Assembly (NCBI RefSeq): GCF_003073045.1
Contig: NC_037600.1
Span: 17,910,419 to 17,974,418, forward strand
DNA length: 64,000 nt
Reading direction: 5' to 3'
DNA from: Pomacea canaliculata
Lineage: Eukaryota; Mollusca; Gastropoda; Architaenioglossa; Ampullariidae
The notes beneath the pieces were generated by a model. The model was not told where the DNA came from and made no database searches. It worked only from the letters and a program-made list of their open reading frames with translations. The position numbers and the translations under genes are program-made. Shown here one piece after another: positions 37,006 to 49,100 of the stretch. Position 1 is the stretch's first letter. Each line of letters opens with the position of its first letter.

Positions 37006-40000
37006 GGCGACGAAATCATGTTCTGCAACCAGAAAGGCAAAAGGAGTGGTGAAGCATATGCCCTTATCAAGAATGCTCTCTGCGAAATTATTAGAGGTTT
37101 AGAAGGCAGTCGGCCACAACACGAGCAGCAGAAATGGAGTAAACGTCTTCATCTTATACTTTTCCAAAAAACATTTGTTTACAAGAAGGGACCTGTTGGA
37201 TCACAGGAAAATAATCAAAGTAGACCAGGATCCCTGGAGTTGTTGTGTTGGCCTCTACCAGGGTTCCACCCAAGTTTGTATTTTGAGCTTGTAGACAATA
37301 TGAGCTGGACTGGATTCATAGGAGAGGTATGACAGTTATTAAATTATACATGTATCATCTTTTCATCGCTTGAGTAGTATTTAGTTAATTACTGATGAAG
37401 CGTAAGTAATCTTACAGTTTTTTTTGTTTAGATCAACGTTCATTATTAATGTCTTTATGTTTTTCTTTATTTATTCTTTTTGTAAAGCACTTTGAGCTTG
37501 CCTTTGATTGTGGTGTAAAGTGCTATATAAATTAACTTTATTGTTATTATTACTAGCAGGTTGTTTAAAAGAAAACACCCAGCTAAGTGTCAGTTGCTTC
37601 TACTTAGTATTATCTGTATAGACTGTTTCATTTTTGACAGTAGTTATGGTTTGTGTGTGTGCGCATGTACCTGAAGGTTATAAACATAGTCTGTGAGTAT
37701 TTTCTGTTCCGGATACCTAGTTTTTCCTCTTTTTTTTTTTCTTGCTCAGATCCTTGCAGAAGCTGAGTGGAAAATTTGCATGGACTTTGCAACTGCCTGC
37801 TTGGACTACTGCTCAAATGGACCAGCATTTTCAAATGATTTGAACCTTTTGGCTACTATAATAGACTTTCTGCTATCTTCAGTAATATCTGATGTTTTAC
37901 AAGCAAAGGGAAATCAAATGTGCTCCATGAGTCAAACATCAGCAGGACTGTGCTGGAAACACAAAAATCTTGATGATAAGAGCTGTGCTGAGATGATAAG
38001 CTGTTTGATGAATACTCTAGAGCTCCTGCGGCAGTGGTGTTCTAAACATCAGACTGAAAAAAAGTCAGACTTGACTGAGAGCCAACCAGTGCTTTGCAAT
38101 CGTGTATTGCCTTGTCTCCTGCTTTTGAGTGTACTGTCACTGACACCAGACCCCTCTTCTAAAATGGTATCAACAGTAAACCATCTGTTTGCTTCAGATG
38201 ATGAAGACGACATAGCTGTTTCGGAAGTAAAGACATTTGAGCAGGCAGATCCTGATGGAACTGAGCATTTGCCTGCAGTTTCTGTGTCTGGTACACAAGA
38301 GTTTGTGTTAACATCCTTGCATAATGCAACTTGTCAGGACACTTTCATAAATGCTGTTCACAGACTGCTCTTGCTTTTAGAATCATCTCTTGGTGATACA
38401 CAGGATTGTCTTCATTCAGAAGATAACGCTGATCTTGGAAATCATATCAGCTTAGAGTTAAACCTTATGGGTTTTAAACAGCCTATGAAAACAGCAGAAA
38501 TCATGAAAGAACTGTGCACATGTTTCTCTGTTTATCTTGATTTACCTGAAGACTCTGTAATAAAATTAACTTATAATAAGGTTAAAAAAATTGCTGCTCA
38601 AGTTATACAGAGGGAGAAGGAAGAGGAGAAAAAAAGGCAAAACCCTTCTCTAAAAGAGGTCATGGAGAGAATTCAAAAGCGGCTCCCTCGCTGGAAAGGT
38701 GAGAAAAAGATGCTTTTTGTGCCATTCCATTTCAGACTCATTGATTTAAAATTATTTGAAATTTTATATTAGTGAGTTTCAACATGTGACTTTTATTAAA
38801 GCAGGTTTGTCAGGCAGAATGCTAAATAAACTGAAATTAAGTTGAATATTAAACTGCAGTTTATGGTAGTGAGTTACTCTGTGATGATGTTTTAGAAAAA
38901 AAATAATTAGCAAGACAATATTTTTTTAACTGGATACTTTTCAGCATGCCTAGAGTATGGTTTGGCCAAAAGGGACTTGGATTCTTGGTGGCTGGCAGGG
39001 TAAGATAAATATATATCTTGAGACATATTTTGGGGAAAAGTCTTGTCTGACGTGATATAATAGTAATAGTACATCTGTTGAATGAGAAAATGTGTGCTCA
39101 GTTTTTTAAATAATTGTCGCACCTACAACACATTCAGTTTTCACTTAAGTACATGCACATGCATACACACTGCATGCTTTTATTTTACATTTTACCCAAA
39201 TTAAATCTTGTTGAAATGTGGAAATGGCATGTAAAATTTAATGATACTTGTCAGCTTTTCTGTGAATTAAATTGGATAATCTTGTACTAAATTATTTGCA
39301 TAACTGTCATTCCAGATTTTTAGATTTCCTCAGAACAGAACAAAAGCTCCTACTCAAAGAATCTGATGTCATTCATTTGATAAGCATCTTCTCTGAAATC
39401 ACTCAATCTCACATCATTTCTGCAAATGAAAGTGTCAAGAAAAAATTGGCTGAGGTGAAATTTTAAAAATTTATTTCATCAATAAGCTTAGCAACATAAA
39501 TTTTTACATCAGGGTTTCTTGCTCAATAATATGCTCTAGGGTGGTCCTGTGGCGCACTGGTTAGCGCCTGTCACCAATACAGTGAAGGTTGGCTGTCCTG
39601 GGTTCAGCTCTTGTCTCAGACACGCTGTTCTTTCTCTGCACGTGGCATCTGTTTACAGTGCTGGCTGCCTTGCGGTGATATAGCCTTGGCTGTTGACTCT
39701 GCGTCAAACACCAATCTCCCCCCTCCCCCTCAGTAATATGCTCACTTCTTTAATTTTGTTTTTGTTTTTGTTTTTGTTTTTGTCAGTGTTGGGGAGTGGG
39801 GAGGAGGCGCTTGTAGAGGTTGGGCTGTTTTAAAAACCTTTTTTGGGCTTTTGGTAGATATATGTTTAGACCAGACATACCCCAACATCTGACCACACTT
39901 TTGCAAGAAGGCAGTTTGAGAGCAGGAATTTTATTTCAGATAACAATGAACGTGTTCAGTAGACTTAATCTGGCAACACAAGAGAAGATCATTCTTGACA

Positions 40001-43000
40001 AGTACCAGAATAGGGCATTGCCTAATCTTCCATTGGTGCCATATTTTGACCAGGCCTTGAGAGTCACATTCAACAAACTTACTGTCAGTACAGCCCTCAA
40101 GGTAAGTACTGTTGGTTGTCTTAATCACATCAGAAATACTTTTTATCATATGGATTAATGTTTTGTGGTTTTGAAGAAGCTGGATAAATGTATGGGTGTA
40201 TTTGCTGACAATTCAGTTAGTGATTGATAAAATATAATGCATAATTGAGAACAAAAGAATTTATTGCATATAAAAAAAAAGTGTGTGTGTGTGTTGGTGG
40301 ATGGGAGCAGGGAATGCAGGCATGTGAGTAATTAGGGTTGATGAGGCCATATGCATATTTGGATGCAAGCATTTGTTGCACCCTACTACACATGCTATTT
40401 TGCCATTACCTGTCCTGTTAGGATTCAGCAGTATTTGGGGTTTTTAAGCAATGGTGGCATATTTCATTATGATGCAGGACTTGCAGCAGATGGTGTGCCT
40501 AGCTCTCCATGACCCTGCACTGTTGCTGCAGTACTCAGTACAGATGGCTGTAGCCAGTTCTGGTCAGATCCCAGTGGTTATCAAGGTCTGCTTCAATATT
40601 AACTTTCATTGTTTTTTGTTTTTTTTAATATATCTAGATATTGTGTTTTTAAAACTTATCTGAATCTGTTGACTAGGCCAGATGATTTTTACTATCAAAG
40701 TCTAACACAGTTACACATAAAAGCTACATGTTGTATAAAATATATGGTAGCTTAAGACTTGATCATTTGTAGGAATTACACTTGTCTGTGTTATAGATTT
40801 GTACATTATAGTTGTTTGAACTGCAGGGTATTTTGCAATTTCAGTTGATTTGTTTATATGCTGATTGATCAAGTTTAAGTTCTCAGCTTGTTAAACAGAA
40901 GGGTGCCATGTTTTGTTAGGTTTTTAGCCTGATGCCTGCAGTGTGTAGAACTGAACACCCTGTCCATCACAGTGACTGTTCCTTGTTATGCCACTGTTTG
41001 CATTCTGCCCTTGTGACCCATGAGTTGGACAGCAGTGAGCAAAAAAATTTCATGGGCTTACTGGCTTCATTGATTCAGGTAGAGGAATGAAAAGGTTTAT
41101 TTTTTTTTAACTTATGGGGATGCAGATGCTACAACTGCAGAGCTGTCCACTAAATTATTGACAAAGCTTTCTGATTATTGTTTCAGATTTAATATTTAGG
41201 GAATTGTTTAAAACCAAATTTTGCCTTTCCTTCCATTTTTTGTTCATTCTTTGTACCATGTGCTTTGCATATATGTGCATGCACCTGTATGTGGCCATCC
41301 TAGTGTGCATTTTTATGCGCAAGTTGGTTAAAAAAAAGCAAAGCATATTTTAATGTCTGTTGTCTAACCAATTTTCAGACTTACAAGTGTGATGATAAAC
41401 AGCCTCCACTGCTTATGTTATCTGACTTTTTGACAACCTCTGTACTTCCATTCATCACGATCAGATCAACACCATCATGTCATCCAGTCAGCACAGACTT
41501 TGCCTTGAGACTACTGATTTGCTGCTTAGATTCAGCTCTTTCTGTCAGCTTGTTGGATTGGTTGGAAGAGATTCATCCAGCAACTCTGATTATATGCTGT
41601 GCTGACCGTTTACAGGAGTGCGTGGAGCTTGTAACAAGGAAAAGAGACATTAATTATTATGTTAGGCTCAAGACCCTTGTGCTTACAGCTGTAGGTCTTT
41701 TAGAAAAGTGTCTCAGTGTCCCTGACTGTTCTCTTAAAGGTGAGTATATTTTCAAAACATTATTTGTTTATGAAGGGACTGCAAATGAGATTTGTCGAAC
41801 ACAGAGAACATTAAGCTTGTAAAATGGCAAACATGATTGAAATGCTGAATGTGCTGTCACCTATAACTAGCAATTTTTTTATTTTTCTTTCAAAGGAAAC
41901 AGTTTGAGCTGGGTCAGGAAAATGTGTTCATCTTATGACTGGACAGTTGTAGGTTATTTGGGCAACATCACTGGACCGTCTGCTGCCAGTGAAGGCAGTG
42001 AGGTGAGCACTATGGACAGCACACTATGTCTGTGGACCAATCTATATAACTATAGTGTTGTATATAGCTATGGACAATTCTTTATGTGTCTACAGACAGC
42101 ATTCTAAATATCTCCATTTCTTTATCTATCAACTTTTCTTGCTCAAATACCAGCAGATATAGCTTTTCAATTAAAAATGTTCAAGTAAACTGCAAGGATT
42201 TATTGTCAGTCTTTGCAGGAGTTGTAGATGTACTGGTCTATAAATTTATGTGTTTGAGTATTCACTCACAAATATGTATGTGCTTTTTCTTGTGCAGGCA
42301 ATATCTCATTTATTAGTTAAAGCTGTCTCAACCTTGTCATCAGAAACTCTTCCTATTTTACGTCTGACTGCCATCAGTGATGAGGCTGAGAAGAAAGTTG
42401 TGCAAAAGATATGGTGCCTCAGACCCACCATACAGGAGAATATCCTGCTTGTTGGCCTGTTCCAGGTATATACTGTGGTGACTTTATTCATGTACTGTTA
42501 ACTGCTGGGTTAACATATGGATGCCTTCCTCCTACTCTGAATTACTAAGGCGTGTCTTAAATTTTGTAATTTAGGAAAAAAATATGAAGACTACAAACTT
42601 GTTAACACACTTCTTTCTATTTTTTTTTCCCTTTATTTTGCAGATAAGGTAAATGACTGATTTTCTTCTTAATGTCTTAACTTTCATTTCATTTAAAAAA
42701 ACACTTTATTTTCTACTTATACTAATGTTTCTGCCAATGATCTGACAGAAATATTCAGATTTCTTGCTTAGTTCACTTAATGCTGATTTTGACAGGATTT
42801 CCAGAATAGAGAACTGATCTTTTTTTTAGCAGGATTTAGTTGTGTGAGGTTTTATTAATATGAATTTTTGTAAGTCATTCTTTGATTATCAGCTGGTTAG
42901 CAAAATGTATTAGTGATGAATTTTGTTTATCACCTGCAGTATTCACGATGTTATAATGGATTGGATTGTTGCAACACTGTCTTTGTAGGTCCTTCCGAAC

Positions 43001-44509
43001 CTTTTGGTACCTGAGATTAAGAGAGTCGTGCGGCTGTTGTCAGCCATCATTGATGCAGACTGTAGTGACATTGGATTCCGTTGCCTTTTTGTCAGCAACA
43101 TTCATTTTTCTGACTTGAATGGTAAACACTTAAATATAGATTTATTTATTTCCTGTTTTCTGTGAGATATTTTGACATTTAGATTACTGCTAGTTCTTAG
43201 TTATTTAACTAGGTCTACCATCCCTAAAAATCTTATTTTTCATGTAAAAAATATCCATTAGTGAGATTACTCTCCTAGTCTTGGAAAAAAAGATTTTTGC
43301 AGCAGTTTTGAGTGCCAATATATTTTAAACTTGTTAGAATATACCTACATCTCTAGCAATTATGGTCAATAGGTTTGTTTCTCATTGTAGAGGTCAAGAA
43401 GGAGCTGCTTTTATCTCAGCTGCTAATGGATGCTGCAGTACTTGTTTGTCATCATCATCAGGAAGCTTCTCAGCCTGTTTTCCATCATCTTGGTCAGCTA
43501 TTGGTGGCCGGCTTTCAGGTCTGTTGTTTTGTAATCTGGCTTCTCTACATTAAGATTTGTTGACTATGTAAATTTCTTTCAAGTATTGTCTGCAGCAAGG
43601 GTTTTGGAAATTTTGTTCTGCCGTTGACGGCATTATTTAAACACCATGGAGATTGATTTTCATTGAGTGGCAAATATAGTTTACTAGAGCCCTTTGATCA
43701 GGCTTGTGTCACAGTTATTTCTTAAAGTCAGGTGACGATTCTTCCACATTTGACTGGTTGTGCCTTATCTGGGAAATGATTGAAAATCAGGCAGGAGAAT
43801 TTGTCTGTGAATTGTGAAGATGTGAAAGTGTTGGATATTAGAAAAGGAAAAAATTTGTGTGCACATAGATAAAAGTATAATTGATGTGCAGAAGTTAATT
43901 AGGTTAGCATATTTCTGTGTTCTGGAGTTTTCAAATTAAGTGTATAAATTGGGCTAAATAAATACTTCATAATACATAGAGTCATCATAATACATAGAAA
44001 TAAAAAAAACATTATGACTGAACTTGTAGGGATTCATGTTAATTAGTTATGTGCAGTCTGTTACTTGTGGATTGTTAAAGATCAATGTCTTATTTCAAGC
44101 TGAAAAGTCGTAATAACCTGCATTATATAATTTGTGCATGCTGAATAGCTGGCATATTATGATAATTATTATTTGTTGCATCTGAAAAGCTCTGAAAAAC
44201 AGCATTATTTTGTCTTTTCAGGAAGTGCTGCTGAGTGTGGACAAGCAGGAATGCAAAGAAGAAGCCACTGCACTGGCCCATTTTCAGATTTTTGCCCACA
44301 TTTGTATCCTACTGTCTTGTGCACCGGATCTGACACAAACTCTGTTTGTTGTTCTGCTGGATATCTTGGCCAAGCAAACACCAGTTTCTGTGACATGTGG
44401 GACTAAGTTGAGGAAATACTATGAAGCACTATTTCTTGCTCTAAAGCTTGTACCAGAAGGTTCAATGAAAGAAACTCTGTGCAAGAAAGTAGAACAACTC
44501 AGCATATGA
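37006..44509 (+). CDS. unrecognised large helical protein
   Basis: I do not recognise this protein. Exons: 37006-37326, 37750-38698, 39324-39454, about 39858-40101, 40478-40585, 40920-41078, 41379-41739, 41896-42002, 42298-42465, 42989-43121, 43391-43518 and 44222-44509, for about 1,030 aa from the ATG at 37018. Composition is Leu- and Cys-rich with strings of amphipathic helices (for example LLCWPLPGFHPSLYFELV, LLSQLLMDAAVLVC, HFQIFAHICILLSC), suggesting a HEAT/ARM-like solenoid. There is no signal peptide, membrane helix or catalytic motif. One acidic linker (ASDDEDDIAVSEVK) lies near residue 245. All junctions keep phase except between the third and fourth exons, where one more small exon of length 3n+2 is needed; that intron holds a SINE. 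Coding may extend 5' (GDEI precedes the Met in frame). Confidence 0.8.
39538..39790 (+). mobile_element. tRNA-derived SINE
   Basis: Head with pol III box A TGGCGCACTGG (39,550-39,560) and box B GGTTCAGCTCT (39,601-39,611), then a body of unknown origin and a (TTTTG)n tail at 39,758-39,782. This tRNA head, body and simple tail order is diagnostic of a SINE. It sits in the intron of the unrecognised gene where the exon phases do not meet. Confidence 0.8.
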
Positions 44510-46144
44510 AGAAAGATTTAAAGTTGTTTGACTGATAAAACAAGACATTCATAATTGTCGACATTTTTTGTGTTTTTCTTTCTCTGCAAACCATAGATCA
44601 TATAAGTATGTCCCCATCTCAGGAAAAAAAATATTATAAGGCTGTGATTTTTTTGCTTTGCAAACCATGGATCATATAGGTATGCCCCCATCTCAGGAAA
44701 AAAAAATATTATCAGGCTGTGATATTTTTGCTTTATTTTTGAATGTTGAAAAAGGAGAATTATATGCGCTTGAGTGGTCTTCTATAAGCAGGTTAAAGAG
44801 TTCATCAAGCCAGACTAGAGGCCATCTTGTGGCTGGTGGTGGGGATGAAGAGGGCATTTTTGGCTAGGATCTCAGGAGGGTCTGGTGCCAGGGAGGGCCA
44901 GGTGATAATCTCAAGGCAGGACGTAACTCAAATCAGAAGAGTAGGGGTCTGGTGATAAGGGGAGGGTCAGGTACCCAGAGGAGAGCCTGCTACAACACTT
45001 TTAAAAGATGTCACCATTGAGCTGAAGTGTATGCCTAGTGTCATCTTTTTTTCCACGTAGGTGGGCAAAAGGTACGAGTACGAAGGATCTGAAGCTAAAG
45101 TAAAAGGTTGTTGCATAAAAAGGGGGGGAGGGTCTGGTGCAACAAAAAAAAAAAGTGGAAATTATGGTACCGAAGGAGAGGGTCTGGTGTATCGCTGGGA
45201 AGAATATTTGTATCGAGGGGACAGGCCGCTGGGAGAAAGCCAAAAACAAAAAAAATATATATATATAGAAAAAAGAGGGTGGGCCTTGTGTCAAGCTTTA
45301 AAAGAATAACGGTAAGAAGAAGACAAAAAATGAAAAGAAATCAAATTATTAAAAATTTCCCATGAAGTCGATGTGAAATCGCTGTTAAGGAGCAACACTT
45401 GGTGTAGGCCTAGTGTCATAATCTGTTCTTAAAGTGTGGGCAATAATCGGTGAGTGACAAGACTCAGGCCTCCCGCCGGCTAAACGCAGCTGGAAAAGCC
45501 GTGAGTCTCTGTGTACCGGCCACCATATCCGCCGGTTAGCTTACACGACTACAGCAAAGACTACTATTATCGCGCTGCGTGTATTGCGGGGGAGAATGCT
45601 TGCATGTAGGGGACTGGTCGCTGGTTGACAGATTAAAAAAAAAATAAATAAATAAATAAACAAGGGCTAAGAGCCAAACTTAAATACAACAGCTACAAAT
45701 TGCATTTGTTAAAGCGTTTCTTGCGAACTTGTCCCCATACAGTACTCACGAACATGCTCAAAACATTTCAAAGGCGATTGTTATCCAGTCACTTATACAA
45801 TACAAACAAGTCTTGGAAAGTCAATAAAACCAAGAAATCTTCCTACATCAGTGTCAAATATACAAAAGTACTATAGCTGTTAAAACCATTTACGATGTTT
45901 ATTAAAAATCTTAAACAAGAAGCAAGCATCAGATATACAACATCGATGCTTCCTACACTGTTCTGGTCTACAAGATCGTGACAGTCACAAACACATCATC
46001 AGTCCTATCATTATCCAGCACAATGCTAAAAAAAACAACTTTGACCCTTACAACTCTGCTTTTACCTGATAATCTCTCTCATGATTGAGGTCGGCAGGGT
46101 GTGTCTCACCGTTGGCCTTGAGTGTGTGTCCGTGTGCTGGAGAA
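44510..46144. other. intergenic region with repeats
   Basis: It holds a 74-base tandem duplication (44,585-44,733) and four copies of GGGTCTGGTG between 44,878 and 45,189. A GC-rich segment lies at 45,465-45,610 with CCCGCCGGC and CCGCCGG. An (AAAT)n tract is at 45,636-45,660. No gene is supported. The last part should include the promoter and 5' UTR of the first DUF5054 gene. Confidence 0.5.
44585..44733. repeat. 74-base tandem duplication
   Basis: Two nearly identical units, each starting TGCAAACCATRGATCATA and continuing through CCCCATCTCAGG, an A-run, ATATTAT and GGCTGTGAT. Only a few substitutions separate them, so the duplication is recent. Confidence 0.9.
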
Positions 46145-49100
46145 ATGGCGAGCCCTAGTTGTGTTCTTTGTCTCGTCGGCATCTTGACCCTCTTCACAAG
46201 TGTTGTGCAAGTATGTCACTAGATTCTCTGATTTTGAAGTATGTTCGTAAAATGCAATTCCATTAAAACTTTTATTTTCCTCTTTGCCTCTCATTCTCCT
46301 GCTCCTAGTAACCTAGTCATAGGGCATTGTATGAAGGACCGGGCTGTCCACTGCTTCCAGATGCATTTTTGTCTCGCTTGCGACTTAATTGTTTGTTAAT
46401 CTTTTGAAGTTTTATTAGCTTTTGTGAAGTTCTGTTGTTTATATAAACCATTAGGGTGGTTGTAAAAACCAGCAGGGTTGTTATTCGGCCATTGGTAACA
46501 AGGTGGTGCTGTCACATGAAGACTCATTCCGGTAAGCTGGTCGTGTCTTGCCTACAACGCATCAGGTTAATAGAGAGAGAGAAAAAAAAAAGAGAAAAAG
46601 AAAATTAGGAACAAGTTTTAGTTTGATATTGTACCTGGCAGAAGAATTATGCACAGAGGGCTGTATTTGTGATGATTTATTGAATATAGGTCGCTAATTC
46701 TTCCAGCTCTAGTTTTGTTATCAACTTTTGATGAAGCACTTTATTTGAGTCGAGCGTGTTCGTGTGTGATGTTGTCATGAAGTCACATTGAAAGTTCATG
46801 CTCAGCAAGGAGTGAAGTCGTCGAGAGACTCGCACCTACCCTCCCCCTCTCTTCTCTTCTCCCCCATCCATTTATTCTGCCTAGTATTTTTATCTTGGGG
46901 CCACCGAATAAAATAAATATGTTCCAGAGCAGTATACAGCAACCAAACAGCCTAAATCATTCTCGTAGATGAAAAATATATCATTGTCAAAATTGTCAAG
47001 GAACGGACAAACGGTCAAATTTGCTTGGTCGACTGAAAACAACTAAAAAAACTGTTGAGCCCTGTTTCACATCCAAATGTGCAAGACCATCTAAACTTCT
47101 TTAAAATTATTTCACCGAACTTCTACTTACAGAAACCGGACAAATGTGGAGCGAAAGTCCAATAATCAGGTTACCCAATATTTTATTTTACTTGTGAGTT
47201 TAATGCTGACAAAGGACCTCTTTACAGGGAAATTTACGAAAAACGCCAGCTGTTGATCCGTCTTTGATAAGGAAAGTTCATCTCATATTTATGAATCACC
47301 TTGGTATGTATGCTAATAGGTAAAATGTAATTATTACACCTAATAATGAGAAGCTTAATTTATACTTCATTTGATATTCACATTGACCAATTCTGTCTTT
47401 AAAAAAAAAAACACACACACAGAAACACAGCACAACACATACACCACAACTCACACACACATACAGAGAAACACAGCACAACACATACACCACAACTCAC
47501 AACACACACAACAACAACAACTCACACACGACTATAAGCAATTTCATTTAAGTTCACCTTTATTGATGGGATGAGGTGCTCTATAAATAAATGAACATCA
47601 TCATCATCATTGGTACAGTCGTTTACAAAAGTTGACTGCATGATGCCATAGATGTTTGATGCAATGACATTTTCGGGTCTTGATTTTGACGATGTTTACA
47701 GACGTTGACTACATTATTTTTGGCGTGTAATAATTGATAACGGTATTTACAAGTATTGACTACAATTATTTACATCTATGCTAATATTTCTACGTGTTGG
47801 CTACAATCGTGTTCACAGATGTTGGCTATGATGGAATTTACCCAACTGTTGGCTTCGCCCTAAATGTCATCAACAAGTACTTTACCGAGTACTATCCTAG
47901 AGCCGTCAGCCTTGCGGAGGGTCTTCGGCTGTTCGGTTTTCAAGAAAGGCTGGTGTACACTACCCACCCCTGGCTACTTCGCCTCTACCTGAACTGCACG
48001 ACCGTGACCATGGCCAGCAACGTGTCTTTGCAGGTTGGTTGGTTGCTTGCTAGCTTGCTTATGGGTAGGACAGCGATGACAGGGGAGGAAACTGGAGTAC
48101 TCGGAGAAAATCACAGACGGCCCCCTCAGACTTCACAGACCGCGGATTTAGCGCAAAGGTTCATATCTGCCATGGCAAATCGCTACTGACTTCGGGTATA
48201 GGCAGAAAAGTTATTATTATTATTTATATATATAGATTATAGCAGTCTGTGGTCCGCTTCGTCAGCAGGGTGACACAGAGTTGTGTCCCCGAATCCAGGA
48301 CCTGATGAGTGATAACCCTCTCTGTAGCTTTGAACCACTTCGCTACCTAGTCGACCAACATGGCAGGTTCAGACTCATCTCTCTGGCCTAAGAATTTGTT
48401 GTCATTTATTTCATGTAGATTTTTCAACCCCTTTAAAAACAACTTGTTCAATGTATAATTCAAATATAACGTACATGGTGGAGATTTATCTGCTTATGAT
48501 AAGCATTCTTCCTCAGTAACAGTGCATGTAGCCACTGTCATTACTGTATGTTACGCATGGGCAATGATGTCCATGGAATAAACACACCGTTCTTGGGGAG
48601 AAAGGAGAGGTGTTGTTTGTAGAGGAAGCCGTAAGTATTCTTGTAAACTTCATCAGTGTCCGTCGCAAGATGAGGTGAATGCGATGCGGCTGGCCATCAA
48701 CAATGGCGACGTGGTGTGGCACGCCGGCCCCATGAACATGCAATACGAATTTTTCATGGACCCCACGCTGCTGGACATGGCCTTGGACATCAGCTTCGGT
48801 CTTGACCGAGAGTTCAACATTCAGAGGACAACACCAGTCGTCAGCCAGCGGGATGTGCCGGGTGAGTTAGTGAGACCTAGGATAGCAAATGAAGTAACTC
48901 GCTCCATTAATCGTGAGAGGGAGAGTGGTGTCCTAAACACATGAAACAACTTAATTAATTCTGATGAATATGGATGCATTGGTATTGATTAAGTTATGAT
49001 ATATCTTCTTATTTTTTATATGTACTGATGCCGATTTAAGTGTAAGGATATTTAATATCGATTTAGTTTTTAAAGATTTACCTGTATCGATTTCATCGTA

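Noticed and set aside
39550-39625. Stand-alone tRNA gene.
   Set aside because: Box A and box B are present, but a proper cloverleaf is lacking and a SINE body and (TTTTG)n tail follow.
47371-47574. 67-codon ORF rich in His and Thr.
   Set aside because: It is entirely produced by the CA-rich minisatellite.
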